DNA of 62,917 bases from Candidatus Gastranaerophilales bacterium (lineage in GTDB: Bacteria > Cyanobacteriota > Vampirovibrionia > Gastranaerophilales > Gastranaerophilaceae), in assembly GCA_944322935.1 (NCBI GenBank), contig CALUQO010000009.1, positions 1 through 62,917 on the forward strand, read 5' to 3'. Positions within the stretch are counted from its first letter, which is position 1. Each line of letters begins with the position of its first letter. The notes under the pieces are model-generated. The model was not told the DNA's origin. It saw nothing but the letters and a program-made list of their open reading frames with translations, and made no database searches. Below, one piece after another: positions 17,587 through 26,414 of this stretch. A program made the translations under genes and the position numbers.

Positions 17587-20397
17587 ATGTCAGAAAATAA
17601 TAGTTATTTTGAAGTTATACAAAACAGACTTGATACTTTAGTCGATAAAATAATACAAAAAGAACAAACCGACGAAGATTTCCGCATTACATATGCACAA
17701 ATTCTGGAAAAAATAAACACAAAAATGGATTTGTTCTCTAATTCGGATACTACCGAGGAGATACGAACACTTGGACAGGAAATCGGTCAGCTTTTGCAAA
17801 GCCGTCAGGAAATTCTTGACGCAAAATTTCTTGCAATAAAATCAGAATTTGAACATTTGAACAAACTCTTATTTGAATCTTTAAAGACTCCTGAATTACT
17901 GGCAGCTTTCAATAAAATCCACAATCAGATTCATTATCTTACAGAAACACAGGAAAGCCAGAAGGAAAGCTATAATGCTCTTGTTGTTCATCTGGAAAAT
18001 TTCGGAACATTGCAAGATACAAATGAAATCATTGTAAATGATTTTGCAATCATCAACGAACAAAATACAACAATAAAAAATCAGATAGATGAGCTGCTTC
18101 AGTTTAATAAAGAAATTGAAGCTAATAATAAAAGGCTTCTTGATGAACTGGCTTCAATTGTTTTTAAAATAAAAGATCTTTCTGAACAAACCTCTGACCA
18201 CACTGACGATGTTAAAATATTTATTGCCGACAAAATAGATTCTATAATAACTAAATTGCAGGAATCTGATGCAACAATAGAAATTTTAAATAATAACTTA
18301 AATACACTGGTTGAAGTTGTCGGTAATATATTTGATGACGAATCTTTTGAAGAATTAAAAACGGATGTATCCGATATCTTCAAAAAGTCAGAACTAATTT
18401 CTGCCACATTAAAAGAATTGACAACCAGAGAAGAGTTTGTACAGAATTCGGAAAACAACAAAAATGAAATAAAACAAAATACGCTTGATTTAATTACTCA
18501 GTTGGAATCTAACATCTTCACAAGGTTAAATGTTGCGGATATTACCGATATCAAAAATTATGCGGAAAAAATATTCTTCCAGGGAACAGAAGTTCTTAAA
18601 GAAGAAATCTGGGGAATAAAAGATACCGTAAAAAATATTGATGAAACTGCTGTTAAACAGGAAATATTTGAAAAGAATCTCCAGACAACTAAAGACGATA
18701 TTGTGGACATAATATCAGAAGAAAGTGTGGCCACAACTCAGCAGATTAAGGAAGTAAACGACAGCATTGAGATATTAAAAAATGAAATAACTGCGAAATT
18801 TGCTGCTAAAACTGCAGATGATGCAGAAAATATTAAAAAATTGTCGGCAAACATTGAAGCAAGCGAATCAAATTTAACGGACAAAGCTGCTCAAGAACAC
18901 AATTTAACAAGAGATAAAATTAGTGCTCTTGCCAATGACATCAACGTGCTCAAAGATGATATAACGGATATAATATCAGTTGAGAGCGTGGCCGCTTCTG
19001 ACCAGATAAAAAATGTTGTACAGCAAATAGATCACCTCAAAGAAGATATCACCTATATAATATCCGGTGAGAGTATTGCTTCGGCTCAACAAATTAAGCA
19101 GCTCTCTTCTTCACTGGAAAATCTTAAAACAGAGTTAAATAATCTTATTATTAATGAACAAGGTCAACAAATTGAAATTGCCCTTCAAAATCTTCAGACT
19201 AAATTTGTAACACAACTTGTTCAAGTTGCAGGCAATATATCTTTTGAAGAGCAGGCTGATGATATCAACGATAATATCACAAGTGTGTCAAATGAAATAA
19301 AGGATGAAATATCCGGCATAACCTCCGGTATTACAGAACACTTAAGCAATTTAAAAATTGATATTACAAAATTACAAAAAGATACAGAAAACGGCAGTGA
19401 AGAGATTGTTACAAGCATTGATAAAATCAATGAGACTTTAAAGGCCGGTGTTTCTGAAGAAATAAATAATTTAGCTTCTAAAATTAAACTTTTAACCAAC
19501 GGATTTAGAGAAGATAACGATTTTTCATATACATTACCTGATGTTGAGTCTGATATTGCTAAAATCAGGGCAGATTTAAGCAATATTCAAAGAACACTGA
19601 TTAATCCTGACAGTTTGACTGAGGATCACAGTCTTGATATTGCAACAAGATTAAATGATCTTAAGGCTGTTGTTCAAAAGATGCAAGACAGCCCGATTAC
19701 CCATCAGGTTGCGGAAATAAAAGAACTTTTCGGCGGGCTTTGTGAAGATATTTCGAGTATAAGCAAAAGAACAAACAAACTGATTATTTCATCCGATGAG
19801 GTAACTAAAAAACTTTTGTCCAATATTAGTGCGTTTACCGCATTAATAAATACATTCGATAAACAAAGCAAAGCTTTTTATAACTCTACACTGTTAAAGG
19901 ATATCAATAAAAAAGTTGAAACTATTACAAAAGGTACAGAAGCAATCGTTCAGTCAAACAATGCAATGAATGAAGCATTTGTTTATATGGGCGAATGGAT
20001 TGATACTGCCAGTGATTCTTTTGACAATTTACAAAATGATATATCAAAAATCAAAAAGACACTTCTTTCTGATGAACAAAATCTGACTGAAAAGATAGAA
20101 ATGCAGCTGAGTGAAATCAATAACAAAATTGATATTGAGGTTAATAATATAAACCAAAAACTCAATGAACAGCAAAGCTGCATAAATAAAATTATTGAAC
20201 AGCAGGCTGATTCTCAGGAATTGAAATCATTACTTGAGTTTGTAGCTTCTCAAGTAAGCATAACAAATGAAAAAATGATTGAAAATGAACAGCTTACTCA
20301 AAAAATATTAAATATGGAAAAACAGCTTAAAAAAATAGAAAAAAATATCGCCATAATTACCGAATACATTGACGAAGACGATAACTATGACGAATAG
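17587..20397 (+). CDS. Very long coiled-coil protein with internal repeats
   Basis: A 936-aa acidic protein predicted to be almost entirely alpha-helical coiled coil: heptad-spaced Ile/Leu with Glu, Lys, Asn and Gln throughout, no signal peptide, no membrane segment, almost no Pro and few Gly. Three copies of a repeat, roughly (D/E)DIxxIISxESxAxxxQIK followed by about 12 residues, start near residues 369, 457 and 484. The C-terminus is acidic (EYIDEDDNYDE). It resembles SMC-like or tropomyosin-like rods without the ATPase ends. A cytoskeletal, chromosome-associated or polar scaffold role is possible but not shown. Upstream is pgi, 114 bp away. Confidence 0.75.
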   Translation: MSENNSYFEVIQNRLDTLVDKIIQKEQTDEDFRITYAQILEKINTKMDLFSNSDTTEEIRTLGQEIGQLLQSRQEILDAKFLAIKSEFEHLNKLLFESLKTPELLAAFNKIHNQIHYLTETQESQKESYNALVVHLENFGTLQDTNEIIVNDFAIINEQNTTIKNQIDELLQFNKEIEANNKRLLDELASIVFKIKDLSEQTSDHTDDVKIFIADKIDSIITKLQESDATIEILNNNLNTLVEVVGNIFDDESFEELKTDVSDIFKKSELISATLKELTTREEFVQNSENNKNEIKQNTLDLITQLESNIFTRLNVADITDIKNYAEKIFFQGTEVLKEEIWGIKDTVKNIDETAVKQEIFEKNLQTTKDDIVDIISEESVATTQQIKEVNDSIEILKNEITAKFAAKTADDAENIKKLSANIEASESNLTDKAAQEHNLTRDKISALANDINVLKDDITDIISVESVAASDQIKNVVQQIDHLKEDITYIISGESIASAQQIKQLSSSLENLKTELNNLIINEQGQQIEIALQNLQTKFVTQLVQVAGNISFEEQADDINDNITSVSNEIKDEISGITSGITEHLSNLKIDITKLQKDTENGSEEIVTSIDKINETLKAGVSEEINNLASKIKLLTNGFREDNDFSYTLPDVESDIAKIRADLSNIQRTLINPDSLTEDHSLDIATRLNDLKAVVQKMQDSPITHQVAEIKELFGGLCEDISSISKRTNKLIISSDEVTKKLLSNISAFTALINTFDKQSKAFYNSTLLKDINKKVETITKGTEAIVQSNNAMNEAFVYMGEWIDTASDSFDNLQNDISKIKKTLLSDEQNLTEKIEMQLSEINNKIDIEVNNINQKLNEQQSCINKIIEQQADSQELKSLLEFVASQVSITNEKMIENEQLTQKILNMEKQLKKIEKNIAIITEYIDEDDNYDE

Positions 20398-20429
20398 AAA
20401 GTTTCTGCTTTTATTGTAGTTATTTGTAT

Positions 20430-20633
20430 TTAGTTGTTGCTTGTAACGAGCTTAAATGCTGCCAGATTTTTTATTGCAAACATCTTGTTGTGCATGTTTT
20501 GTTCTTCATTAATTTTAAAAATTCTTATAATACGTTGAATTTCTGCCAGATTTTTTCTTGATGAAATATCGTATACGTTTTTAATCGGGTCTGAAACTAC
20601 ATCCATTATTGTATTTAATTCATGTTCTTGCAT
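20430..20633 (-). CDS. Small hypothetical protein, 67 aa
   Basis: A small soluble helical protein, not recognised. The start is supported by AGAGGAA nine bases upstream. Its stretch VVSDPIKNVYDISSRKNLAEIQRIIRIFKI resembles the C-terminal third of the protein at 32428-32742 (VISDGLISVQRLMGIFNLLKIQEAENKI), a weak similarity seen by eye. It converges on the coiled-coil gene with 32 bp between stops. Confidence 0.5.
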   Translation of the reverse strand: MQEHELNTIMDVVSDPIKNVYDISSRKNLAEIQRIIRIFKINEEQNMHNKMFAIKNLAAFKLVTSNN

Positions 20634-20841
20634 ATTTTCTATTCCTCTAAAACTCTATACTTTTATAAAGTGAATTGGTTAAAAAAAATTGCCTAAAATG
20701 TTTTGAAATGTTAAGAAATATATACAAATGATTTAAAAAGTATACAAAACAGAGCTTTTCCAATTTTACATAAAATAGTGGATAAAAATAGAAGATTTTA
20801 GTATATAATAAAAGACATAAATCATGATATAAGGAGTGCCT
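20634..20841. promoter_or_regulatory. Divergent promoter region of the two small genes
   Basis: About 200 bp of AT-rich sequence. TATAAT at 20804-20809 is a -10 candidate for the plus-strand gene. ATATATAC (20719-20726) and AGTATAC (20739-20745) resemble the GTATATAC sites near the small-RNA candidates. Confidence 0.35.
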
Positions 20842-21096
20842 ATGCTGCCAATAGTAACAGAAGAACATACATCACTTGCTTTTGCTGAAATTTTTCAGGA
20901 TGTACATGGATGGCGCAAAAAAATGATTCACTATATTAAGGATGAAAATCCGGAAATTAATAGTGCAATAATAGAAGCCGCTAATAATACGGATTTGGAT
21001 CCAAAGGCTGTTGCCCTCGGTGCTTATATGACTTATATATTGATTGAAATGGCTGCAAAAGATGATGCGGGCGTAAACTACGATATCGATGAATAG
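20842..21096 (+). CDS. Small acidic hypothetical protein, 84 aa
   Basis: Not recognised. It is predicted helical, net acidic and soluble, ending DAGVNYDIDE. A GTG lies six bases upstream in frame, but AAGGAG (20831-20836) is five bases from the ATG at 20842, so I take the ATG. The stop codon is embedded in the terminator hairpin at 21094-21112, shared with the convergent two-gene operon. Confidence 0.65.
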   Translation: MLPIVTEEHTSLAFAEIFQDVHGWRKKMIHYIKDENPEINSAIIEAANNTDLDPKAVALGAYMTYILIEMAAKDDAGVNYDIDE

Positions 21097-21117
21097 TACA
21101 ATTATTGTACTATTTTT
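21094..21117. terminator. Rho-independent terminator between convergent genes
   Basis: TAGTACAA (21094-21101) pairs with TTGTACTA (21105-21112) around TTA and is followed by TTTTT on the plus strand. On the minus strand the flank is also T-rich, so it may work both ways. Confidence 0.75.
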
Positions 21118-21461
21118 ACTTTAAAATTTTGTATCGGCTGATTTGTCAAAAGCTTTTTCTGGTTATCTAAAGTGTTTTTGATTGCAAAAATCCAGCCTGT
21201 CTTAGGGTTAACAAACAGAAAGAATGCGGCCTCGCTTTCCAGAAGCTTCTGCCTGTTATCAATAACAAGTTCACCTTTATCAGACAGAGGAAACACAGTA
21301 AATGATAAAGGAGTTGTTAAATTACTGTCTATAAAAGCATCAAACTTGGTATTTTTTAGTCGTGTTGTGTCTTTTAAAACAGCCTGATTCTTGTATGTAG
21401 TGCACCATCTGTACAATTGAGTGATAATAGTATCTGTGTTATCTGGATTGTTTGCGCTCAT
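21102..21461 (-). CDS. Hypothetical protein, 119 aa, in operon with a c-di-GMP-type protein
   Basis: A small soluble protein without signal peptide, family unknown. It has a strand-rich second half (SFTVFPLSDKGELVID, AAFFLFVNPKTGWIFAIKN), which could be a small sensory or regulatory fold. Its ATG lies 23 nt inside the 3' end of the GAF-GGDEF-HD-GYP gene, so translation is very probably coupled and the product may partner or modulate that signalling protein. Confidence 0.65.
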   Translation of the reverse strand: MSANNPDNTDTIITQLYRWCTTYKNQAVLKDTTRLKNTKFDAFIDSNLTTPLSFTVFPLSDKGELVIDNRQKLLESEAAFFLFVNPKTGWIFAIKNTLDNQKKLLTNQPIQNFKVKIVQ

Positions 21462-23355
21462 TTATTAATCTCACAAATTCATCTGCCAATTTTTCGTTCC
21501 ATTTTTTGCCAGTTTCCTGTTTTATAATTTCAAGAGCCTCATCACTGCTGCGGGCTGTGCGATAAGGACGGCTTTGCAGCAGCGCAAAATAAGAATCAAT
21601 CAATAAAATTATCTGGGAAGAAATAGGTATTTCCTCGCCGCTTAGTTTATTGGGGTATCCGCTGCCGTCCCAGTTTTCATGATGTGCTTCTATTATCGGA
21701 ATGATATCGGCAATGTCGCTAATGGGTTTTAATATTGTTCTTGCCGCAACGAGAGGATGTTCTTTTATCTTGTGTTTCTCTTCCTCTGTTAAAGGCTCTT
21801 TCTTATTCAAAATTTCTTCCGGTATGGTTAACTTGCCTATATCGTATAGCATCATTGCTATTTTAAGCCTATCAATGTCTTCTTTTGAAAGCTCCATTTT
21901 TTTAGCAAGCTCTATAGCCATAGATACCTTTTCTTTTGTAAACCCTCTTTTATATTGCATATTGTATGTCTGAGCAATAGTATCGGCTACGGAAAACAAT
22001 GTATCTTTTGTTGTTGAAGAATCAATGGATTTTAGTTTTGAAGTAATTTCTTTTGCAATGTTATCCGGTATAGGTACCTTTTGTTTTGTAAGAATATCCA
22101 TAAATGCACCAAATGCAACCTCTTGCCATTCTGCTTCATCTTCTACACGTTTAGCCAGCGTAACACGGTTACGTCCGTTTATTTTGGATTTGTACATAGC
22201 CTGATCTGCCATATCAAGAAGTTCATCAAGCTTTGAAGAATTCTCGGGAAAAGTTGCCACGCCGACACTTGCCGTAATATGACCGATAGTGTCCAGTTCT
22301 TGTGATTCAATAGCGGTTCGTATTCTTTCCGCTGCAATCATGGCCCCTGAAGAATCAACGCCCGGCAGCAGCACAGAAAATTCTTCACCGCCCAGCCTTG
22401 CCGGAACATCTATTGAACGCGCGTTTTTCTTTAAAATATCAGCAATAGTTTTTATGGCCAAATCACCAAAGAAGTGACCGTAGGTGTCGTTAATTTTTTT
22501 GAGATAATCCAAGTCCAGACTAACAATGGAAAATGGCTGCTGAAGTCGTTGAGCACGCTCCAATTCTTTTTGCAGAGCCTGATTAAAGTATCTTCTGTTG
22601 TACAATTCCGTAAGAGAGTCAGTAACAGCCTCTTTTTTTAAATTTTCAAATAAGTTGGCTATTGTTATTGCCATTTCAACCTGATTGGCGAACAGCGTAA
22701 GAAAGTTAAGTTCTTTATCTGTTACATCTTCTCTCGGGGAAAATACCATCATTACTCCGAATGGTTTGTTGCCTGGTGCCAGCGGAATACATATTACGCT
22801 CTTGCTTACACCCAGTCTTGTTATTGTTTCTATATTTTCCGGAGTAAAGTCATATAAAAGTTTTGTTATAACATCGAGATAATCAGTGGTATGAAGGATT
22901 GAACGTTCTTCGATAGCTCTTGTTATAAGCATTTTTGAGTCATATTTAAGGTGATATTCATGTATATCAATCTTTTTTTCCTGCAAAAACTGTTCGATTT
23001 TTTTTAATATCGGACTTTCTGAAAAGGCTTTGATACGGTAATACCTTCCCTTTTCATCATCACAAACCTGTAATATTGTGCTGTTTATGTAACCCATTTC
23101 ACCATGCAATGAATTAACCAGCTTTTGCAAAACACTTGATAAAGGCTCAGAAGAGTTCATCAATTCCCAAACATGTTTTAAGGTCAAAAATGCTTTATTG
23201 GCTTGGTCAAGCTCCTGTGTACGCTGTACAATCTCTTTTTCCAGTGCAAGATTTCTTTCATATATTTCAAGAAACTCTTTTTTATTATTAGAGATGCTGT
23301 ACTCTATTTCATTTACTTTGTTTGTATACTCTTTTATTTTTTTGAAAAAATCCAT
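21439..23355 (-). CDS. GAF-GGDEF-HD-GYP signalling protein with degenerate HD-GYP domain
   Basis: A 638-aa cytosolic signalling protein. Residues 1-60 form a coiled coil, about 65-235 a GAF sensor domain, 245-400 a GGDEF diguanylate cyclase and 440-638 an HD-GYP domain. The cyclase looks intact: signature GGEEF at 322-326 and an inhibitory RxxD site (RSID, 313-316) exactly five residues before it. In the HD-GYP domain HHE (558-560) and DGSGYP are present, but the HD dyad reads YD (504-505) and the earlier His of the family is absent (FTKEKV), so phosphodiesterase activity is doubtful. The net effect may be c-di-GMP synthesis. It is first gene of an operon. Confidence 0.9.
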   Translation of the reverse strand: MDFFKKIKEYTNKVNEIEYSISNNKKEFLEIYERNLALEKEIVQRTQELDQANKAFLTLKHVWELMNSSEPLSSVLQKLVNSLHGEMGYINSTILQVCDDEKGRYYRIKAFSESPILKKIEQFLQEKKIDIHEYHLKYDSKMLITRAIEERSILHTTDYLDVITKLLYDFTPENIETITRLGVSKSVICIPLAPGNKPFGVMMVFSPREDVTDKELNFLTLFANQVEMAITIANLFENLKKEAVTDSLTELYNRRYFNQALQKELERAQRLQQPFSIVSLDLDYLKKINDTYGHFFGDLAIKTIADILKKNARSIDVPARLGGEEFSVLLPGVDSSGAMIAAERIRTAIESQELDTIGHITASVGVATFPENSSKLDELLDMADQAMYKSKINGRNRVTLAKRVEDEAEWQEVAFGAFMDILTKQKVPIPDNIAKEITSKLKSIDSSTTKDTLFSVADTIAQTYNMQYKRGFTKEKVSMAIELAKKMELSKEDIDRLKIAMMLYDIGKLTIPEEILNKKEPLTEEEKHKIKEHPLVAARTILKPISDIADIIPIIEAHHENWDGSGYPNKLSGEEIPISSQIILLIDSYFALLQSRPYRTARSSDEALEIIKQETGKKWNEKLADEFVRLINERKQSR

Positions 23356-23581
23356 GTTTTCCCGAACAAACCGATTTAGACGTGATTATTATGTAATTAT
23401 ACTACCATTTACCCCAACTTGTAAAACATTTGTTAAACTCAATACCATACAAAAGGTCTATATTTAATAACATATTTTACTTTTTTTGGTGGAGTCAAAA
23501 TTTTCATATCTTTATTATTATATGAGTGTTGAAATCGTCAAAAACAAGACACCCCAATAATACATTATCAAAGGATACACA

Positions 23582-23830
23582 ATGAGCAGTAAAAAAGCCC
23601 AAAAGCTCCGTCAATCAATATTAAAGTATAATACTGAAATGTCTAAACTAAAGGATGAACTTTCTTATTCGGCTGCCGCCAATGTAAAATACAATAAATT
23701 GGCAATAAAAAAGGCTATTTGTAAAAAGGAACTGGATGCTCAAAAAACATCTTTAATCCAAAAAATTATGGTCAAATTGCATCTGAACAGTACTAAAGAC
23801 AAACTTATCTGCGATTATTTTAAGTCTTAA
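23582..23830 (+). CDS. Small basic helical protein, 82 aa
   Basis: Not recognised. It is lysine-rich and predicted to be two long helices (residues 5-30 and 40-75), possibly a small coiled-coil or nucleic-acid-binding protein. Three cysteines are scattered. AAGGA lies seven bases before the ATG, and there are no other ORFs of note in the 226 bp upstream. A weak hairpin (CAGCAA...TTTGCTG) follows the stop, without a T run. Confidence 0.6.
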   Translation: MSSKKAQKLRQSILKYNTEMSKLKDELSYSAAANVKYNKLAIKKAICKKELDAQKTSLIQKIMVKLHLNSTKDKLICDYFKS

Positions 23831-23900
23831 ATAACACAGCAATATTTATATTTTTGCTGATTTCATATAATCTAAAAATAACGTTCGTAAAACATACAGG

Positions 23901-23999
23901 ATGAGATTAACTTATCGAACCGTGCCGGTAAAATCAAGTCGTCTTTCTAAACGCGGATTTTTGAGGCTCATCAATCTTTTGGTGCGAGAATTTGACTAA
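23901..23999 (+). CDS. Possible 32-residue basic peptide
   Basis: A short frame from ATG 23901 (preceded by ACAGG) encodes 32 residues starting MRLTYRTVP, with eight Arg/Lys. Its codons (CGA, CGC, CGT, CCG, GTG) are richer in G and C than those of neighbours. The same interval can fold through GATGAG (23900-23905) and CTCATC (23967-23972), so it could instead be a structured RNA or a decayed fragment. Coding status is unproven. Confidence 0.25.
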   Translation: MRLTYRTVPVKSSRLSKRGFLRLINLLVREFD

Positions 24000-24014
24000 T
24001 AGTTGAATCTGTCC

Positions 24015-25247
24015 TTAATTGTTTATGTAATATTGTTTGCAATACTTCGCCAGAAAAACAAACAGGTTTATTGCAACAGGTTTGTGCTTGGCTTCAACTT
24101 CCGCCAGACCCTGATTGAGTCCGAGCAGGCATGCCGGACATGTTGTAATAATAAAATCAACATTGTTGTCTATATAGTGTTGAGCCTTTTGTGCTGAAAT
24201 TTTGCGTGAAATTTGCTGGTTTTGAAGCGCGAATTTCCCCGAAAACCCGCAGCATTTATCAAAATCTTGAACTTCAATAAAATTGATACCATTTATATTC
24301 TTTACAATCTCTATAAAATCGTAATTGTCGTGACAGGGCTTGTGTACGGCAATATTGTATTTTTTATCCGAATTAATCTCAAATTTAATGTCTTTTATTA
24401 AATCAAGTGCATCCGTTACTTTAGCGCTAAATTCTGATGCTGTATTTGTATCATTATAGTTTTTGTATTCTTTAAGTACATAATTGCAAGAAGCGCAATC
24501 CGTAAGAATGTAATCGCATTCACAATCGCCGACGGCTTTGAGATTTTTTTTGATTAAAGCTTCAAATTTTTCAATATTCCCGTCGTTAAGATAACTTATA
24601 CCGCAACATTCAAAATTCTTTTTAATAAAGTCTATGCCGGCATTTTTAAGAACATATTGTACTGCTGACTCCGTGTCGTTATTTATATATTTGTTAAAGC
24701 AGCCCTCAAAATAAACAGCTTTTTTCCCGTTTACATCGGATGAACAAGTGTTTTTGTTGTTAAAACGTTTAAAAATAAGAGAATTAAATAAATATAGTCT
24801 TTTACCGACATAGCCGAGTTGTGGCAGGATTTTTTCAAAACATTCCAATAGAAAACTAATACCGCTTAATCGCATTATTTTTCCCGTTGCACCGGCACAA
24901 ATAAGCAGTATTTTAAACAGAATATAAGAGTTTAAAAATTTTTGCAGCAGCGGTTGTTTAGTATTTTTGTAATATTCGTGCTTTGCCGCAACAAATATGT
25001 TTCGGGCGTCAATTCCGCTGGGACAAAACTCCTTGCAGGCATTACAGCCAGTGCATAAATCAAGATACTTTTTTACGTTATTACTAAATGTTAAATCCCC
25101 TTTTATTATTCCGTTAAGTATGTTGAATTTTCCGCGGGAGACTGCGCACTCGTTTAGTGTTGCTTTAAATACTGGGCAAACTGATTGGCATAATCCGCAT
25201 CTTGAACATTTGTATATTTCTTCTTCGTAATCTTCAAATTCTTTCAT
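24015..25247 (-). CDS. GlcF-like (Fe-S)-binding oxidoreductase subunit
   Basis: A 410-aa protein with the layout of glycolate oxidase iron-sulfur subunit and related CCG-domain proteins. Two [4Fe-4S] ferredoxin motifs are at the N-terminus (CSRCGLCQSVCP at about 15-26 and CTGCNACKEFCP at about 66-77). Two CCG-type cysteine domains follow (CCGISYLND near 213; KPCHD...CCGFSGKFA near 300-340). The protein passes electrons from a flavin partner dehydrogenase to an acceptor. No FAD-linked GlcD-type subunit is next to it, so the partner is elsewhere or different. Residues near 105-130 are hydrophobic, suggesting membrane association. Confidence 0.85.
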   Translation of the reverse strand: MKEFEDYEEEIYKCSRCGLCQSVCPVFKATLNECAVSRGKFNILNGIIKGDLTFSNNVKKYLDLCTGCNACKEFCPSGIDARNIFVAAKHEYYKNTKQPLLQKFLNSYILFKILLICAGATGKIMRLSGISFLLECFEKILPQLGYVGKRLYLFNSLIFKRFNNKNTCSSDVNGKKAVYFEGCFNKYINNDTESAVQYVLKNAGIDFIKKNFECCGISYLNDGNIEKFEALIKKNLKAVGDCECDYILTDCASCNYVLKEYKNYNDTNTASEFSAKVTDALDLIKDIKFEINSDKKYNIAVHKPCHDNYDFIEIVKNINGINFIEVQDFDKCCGFSGKFALQNQQISRKISAQKAQHYIDNNVDFIITTCPACLLGLNQGLAEVEAKHKPVAINLFVFLAKYCKQYYINN

Positions 25248-25369
25248 AATTATAAAATTACCGACCTCAGCTAGCCTGATAGATTTTCTTTATAGTTATA
25301 TAATATTATATTCACAAAGAATTATTTAGTGATAGAATTTTAAAATATCAGAATAGATTATGGGGCATA

Positions 25370-26407
25370 ATGAACAAAATGAAAGTAGCCGTATCCGAAA
25401 ATCAAAAGGTTTCAATCCTGCAAAAGCCGCAGCCGACACTTGAAGAGTATGGAGGAAAGGGTGCTATTGTAAAAGTACGGGGATGCGGGTTGTGCGGTTC
25501 TGATATTGTTAAGTTTTTGCATGACGGCGCACCTAAAGTACTTGGGCATGAGGTAGTCGGCGAGATAGTTGAAATTAACAACGGAGTGTTTTCTAAATTT
25601 AAAAGGGGTGACAAAGTAGTTTTGGGCCACCATGTTCCGTGTATGAAATGTGACTACTGCCGCAACAAAAATTATTCGATGTGCAGACAATTCAAAAAAA
25701 CAAACATATTTCCTGGCGGATTTGCCGAATATATATATGTGTCACCGCTTCATCTTCAAAATACCGTATTTAAAACCCCCGACAATCTTGATGATATGGA
25801 AATATCTTTTATGGAGCCGTTGGCCTGCTGTGTGCGTGCAGTTGAACGTGCAGAGGTAAAAAGGGGCACAACATCGCTTGTTATTGGTCTGGGCTCTATC
25901 GGGCTTTTGATGGGCCAGACAATAAAAGCTTTTGAGGGTGATGTCATAGGCTGTGACCTTATAGAAGAGAGAGTCGCTATTGCTAATAACCAAAAATTTG
26001 ATGCTGCAATTAAATTTGAAAATAACGATGCGACTGCCGCAAAAATAAAAGACATGACCTGCTCTATCGGTGCCGATATTGTATTTATGACTGCAGGTGC
26101 CGACCAAACACTCGATTTTGCACTCAAGGCAGTGCGTGACGGAGGAACAATACTTGTATTTTCTTCAGTAAAAAATGATACAGCAGGTTATACTAACAAT
26201 GAAATTTATTACAGAGAACTCAAGATTTTGGGCAGTTATTCGCCGGCGCCAAAAGATTTGGAAACAGCATATAATTTGCTTACCAAAAGAAAAGTAATTG
26301 TAAAATATTTTTCTACGGCATACCCTATTGAAGATATAGGAAGAGCAATAGAAGATACAATGACAAATAAAACCCTAAAAGCCTATATAAAAGTTGAAAA
26401 AGATTGA
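25370..26407 (+). CDS. Zinc-dependent MDR dehydrogenase (first of tandem pair)
   Basis: Medium-chain dehydrogenase/reductase of 345 aa, oxidising an alcohol or polyol with NAD(P). Catalytic zinc ligands are C42 (GCGLCGSD), H60 and E61 (VLGHEVVGEI); structural zinc ligands are C91, C94, C97 and C105 (CMKCDYCRNKNYSMC). The coenzyme fold has GLGSIGLLMG. It is closest in style to sorbitol, threonine or butanediol dehydrogenases, but the substrate cannot be decided. ATG 25370 has GGGG four bases upstream. The second MDR gene begins 7 nt after its stop, so they share an operon and perhaps a pathway. Confidence 0.88.
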   Translation: MNKMKVAVSENQKVSILQKPQPTLEEYGGKGAIVKVRGCGLCGSDIVKFLHDGAPKVLGHEVVGEIVEINNGVFSKFKRGDKVVLGHHVPCMKCDYCRNKNYSMCRQFKKTNIFPGGFAEYIYVSPLHLQNTVFKTPDNLDDMEISFMEPLACCVRAVERAEVKRGTTSLVIGLGSIGLLMGQTIKAFEGDVIGCDLIEERVAIANNQKFDAAIKFENNDATAAKIKDMTCSIGADIVFMTAGADQTLDFALKAVRDGGTILVFSSVKNDTAGYTNNEIYYRELKILGSYSPAPKDLETAYNLLTKRKVIVKYFSTAYPIEDIGRAIEDTMTNKTLKAYIKVEKD

Positions 26408-26414
26408 TAAAAAT

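Noticed and set aside
23880-24010. tmRNA, SRP RNA or RNase P RNA in the 23.9-kb interval
   Set aside because: The conserved motifs of these RNAs (for example GAGGAAAGTC, or the SRP GGAAGC loop) are absent.
25412-26127. Several long minus-strand frames inside the MDR gene
   Set aside because: They lie opposite a gene with complete zinc and Rossmann motifs; they are antisense shadows.
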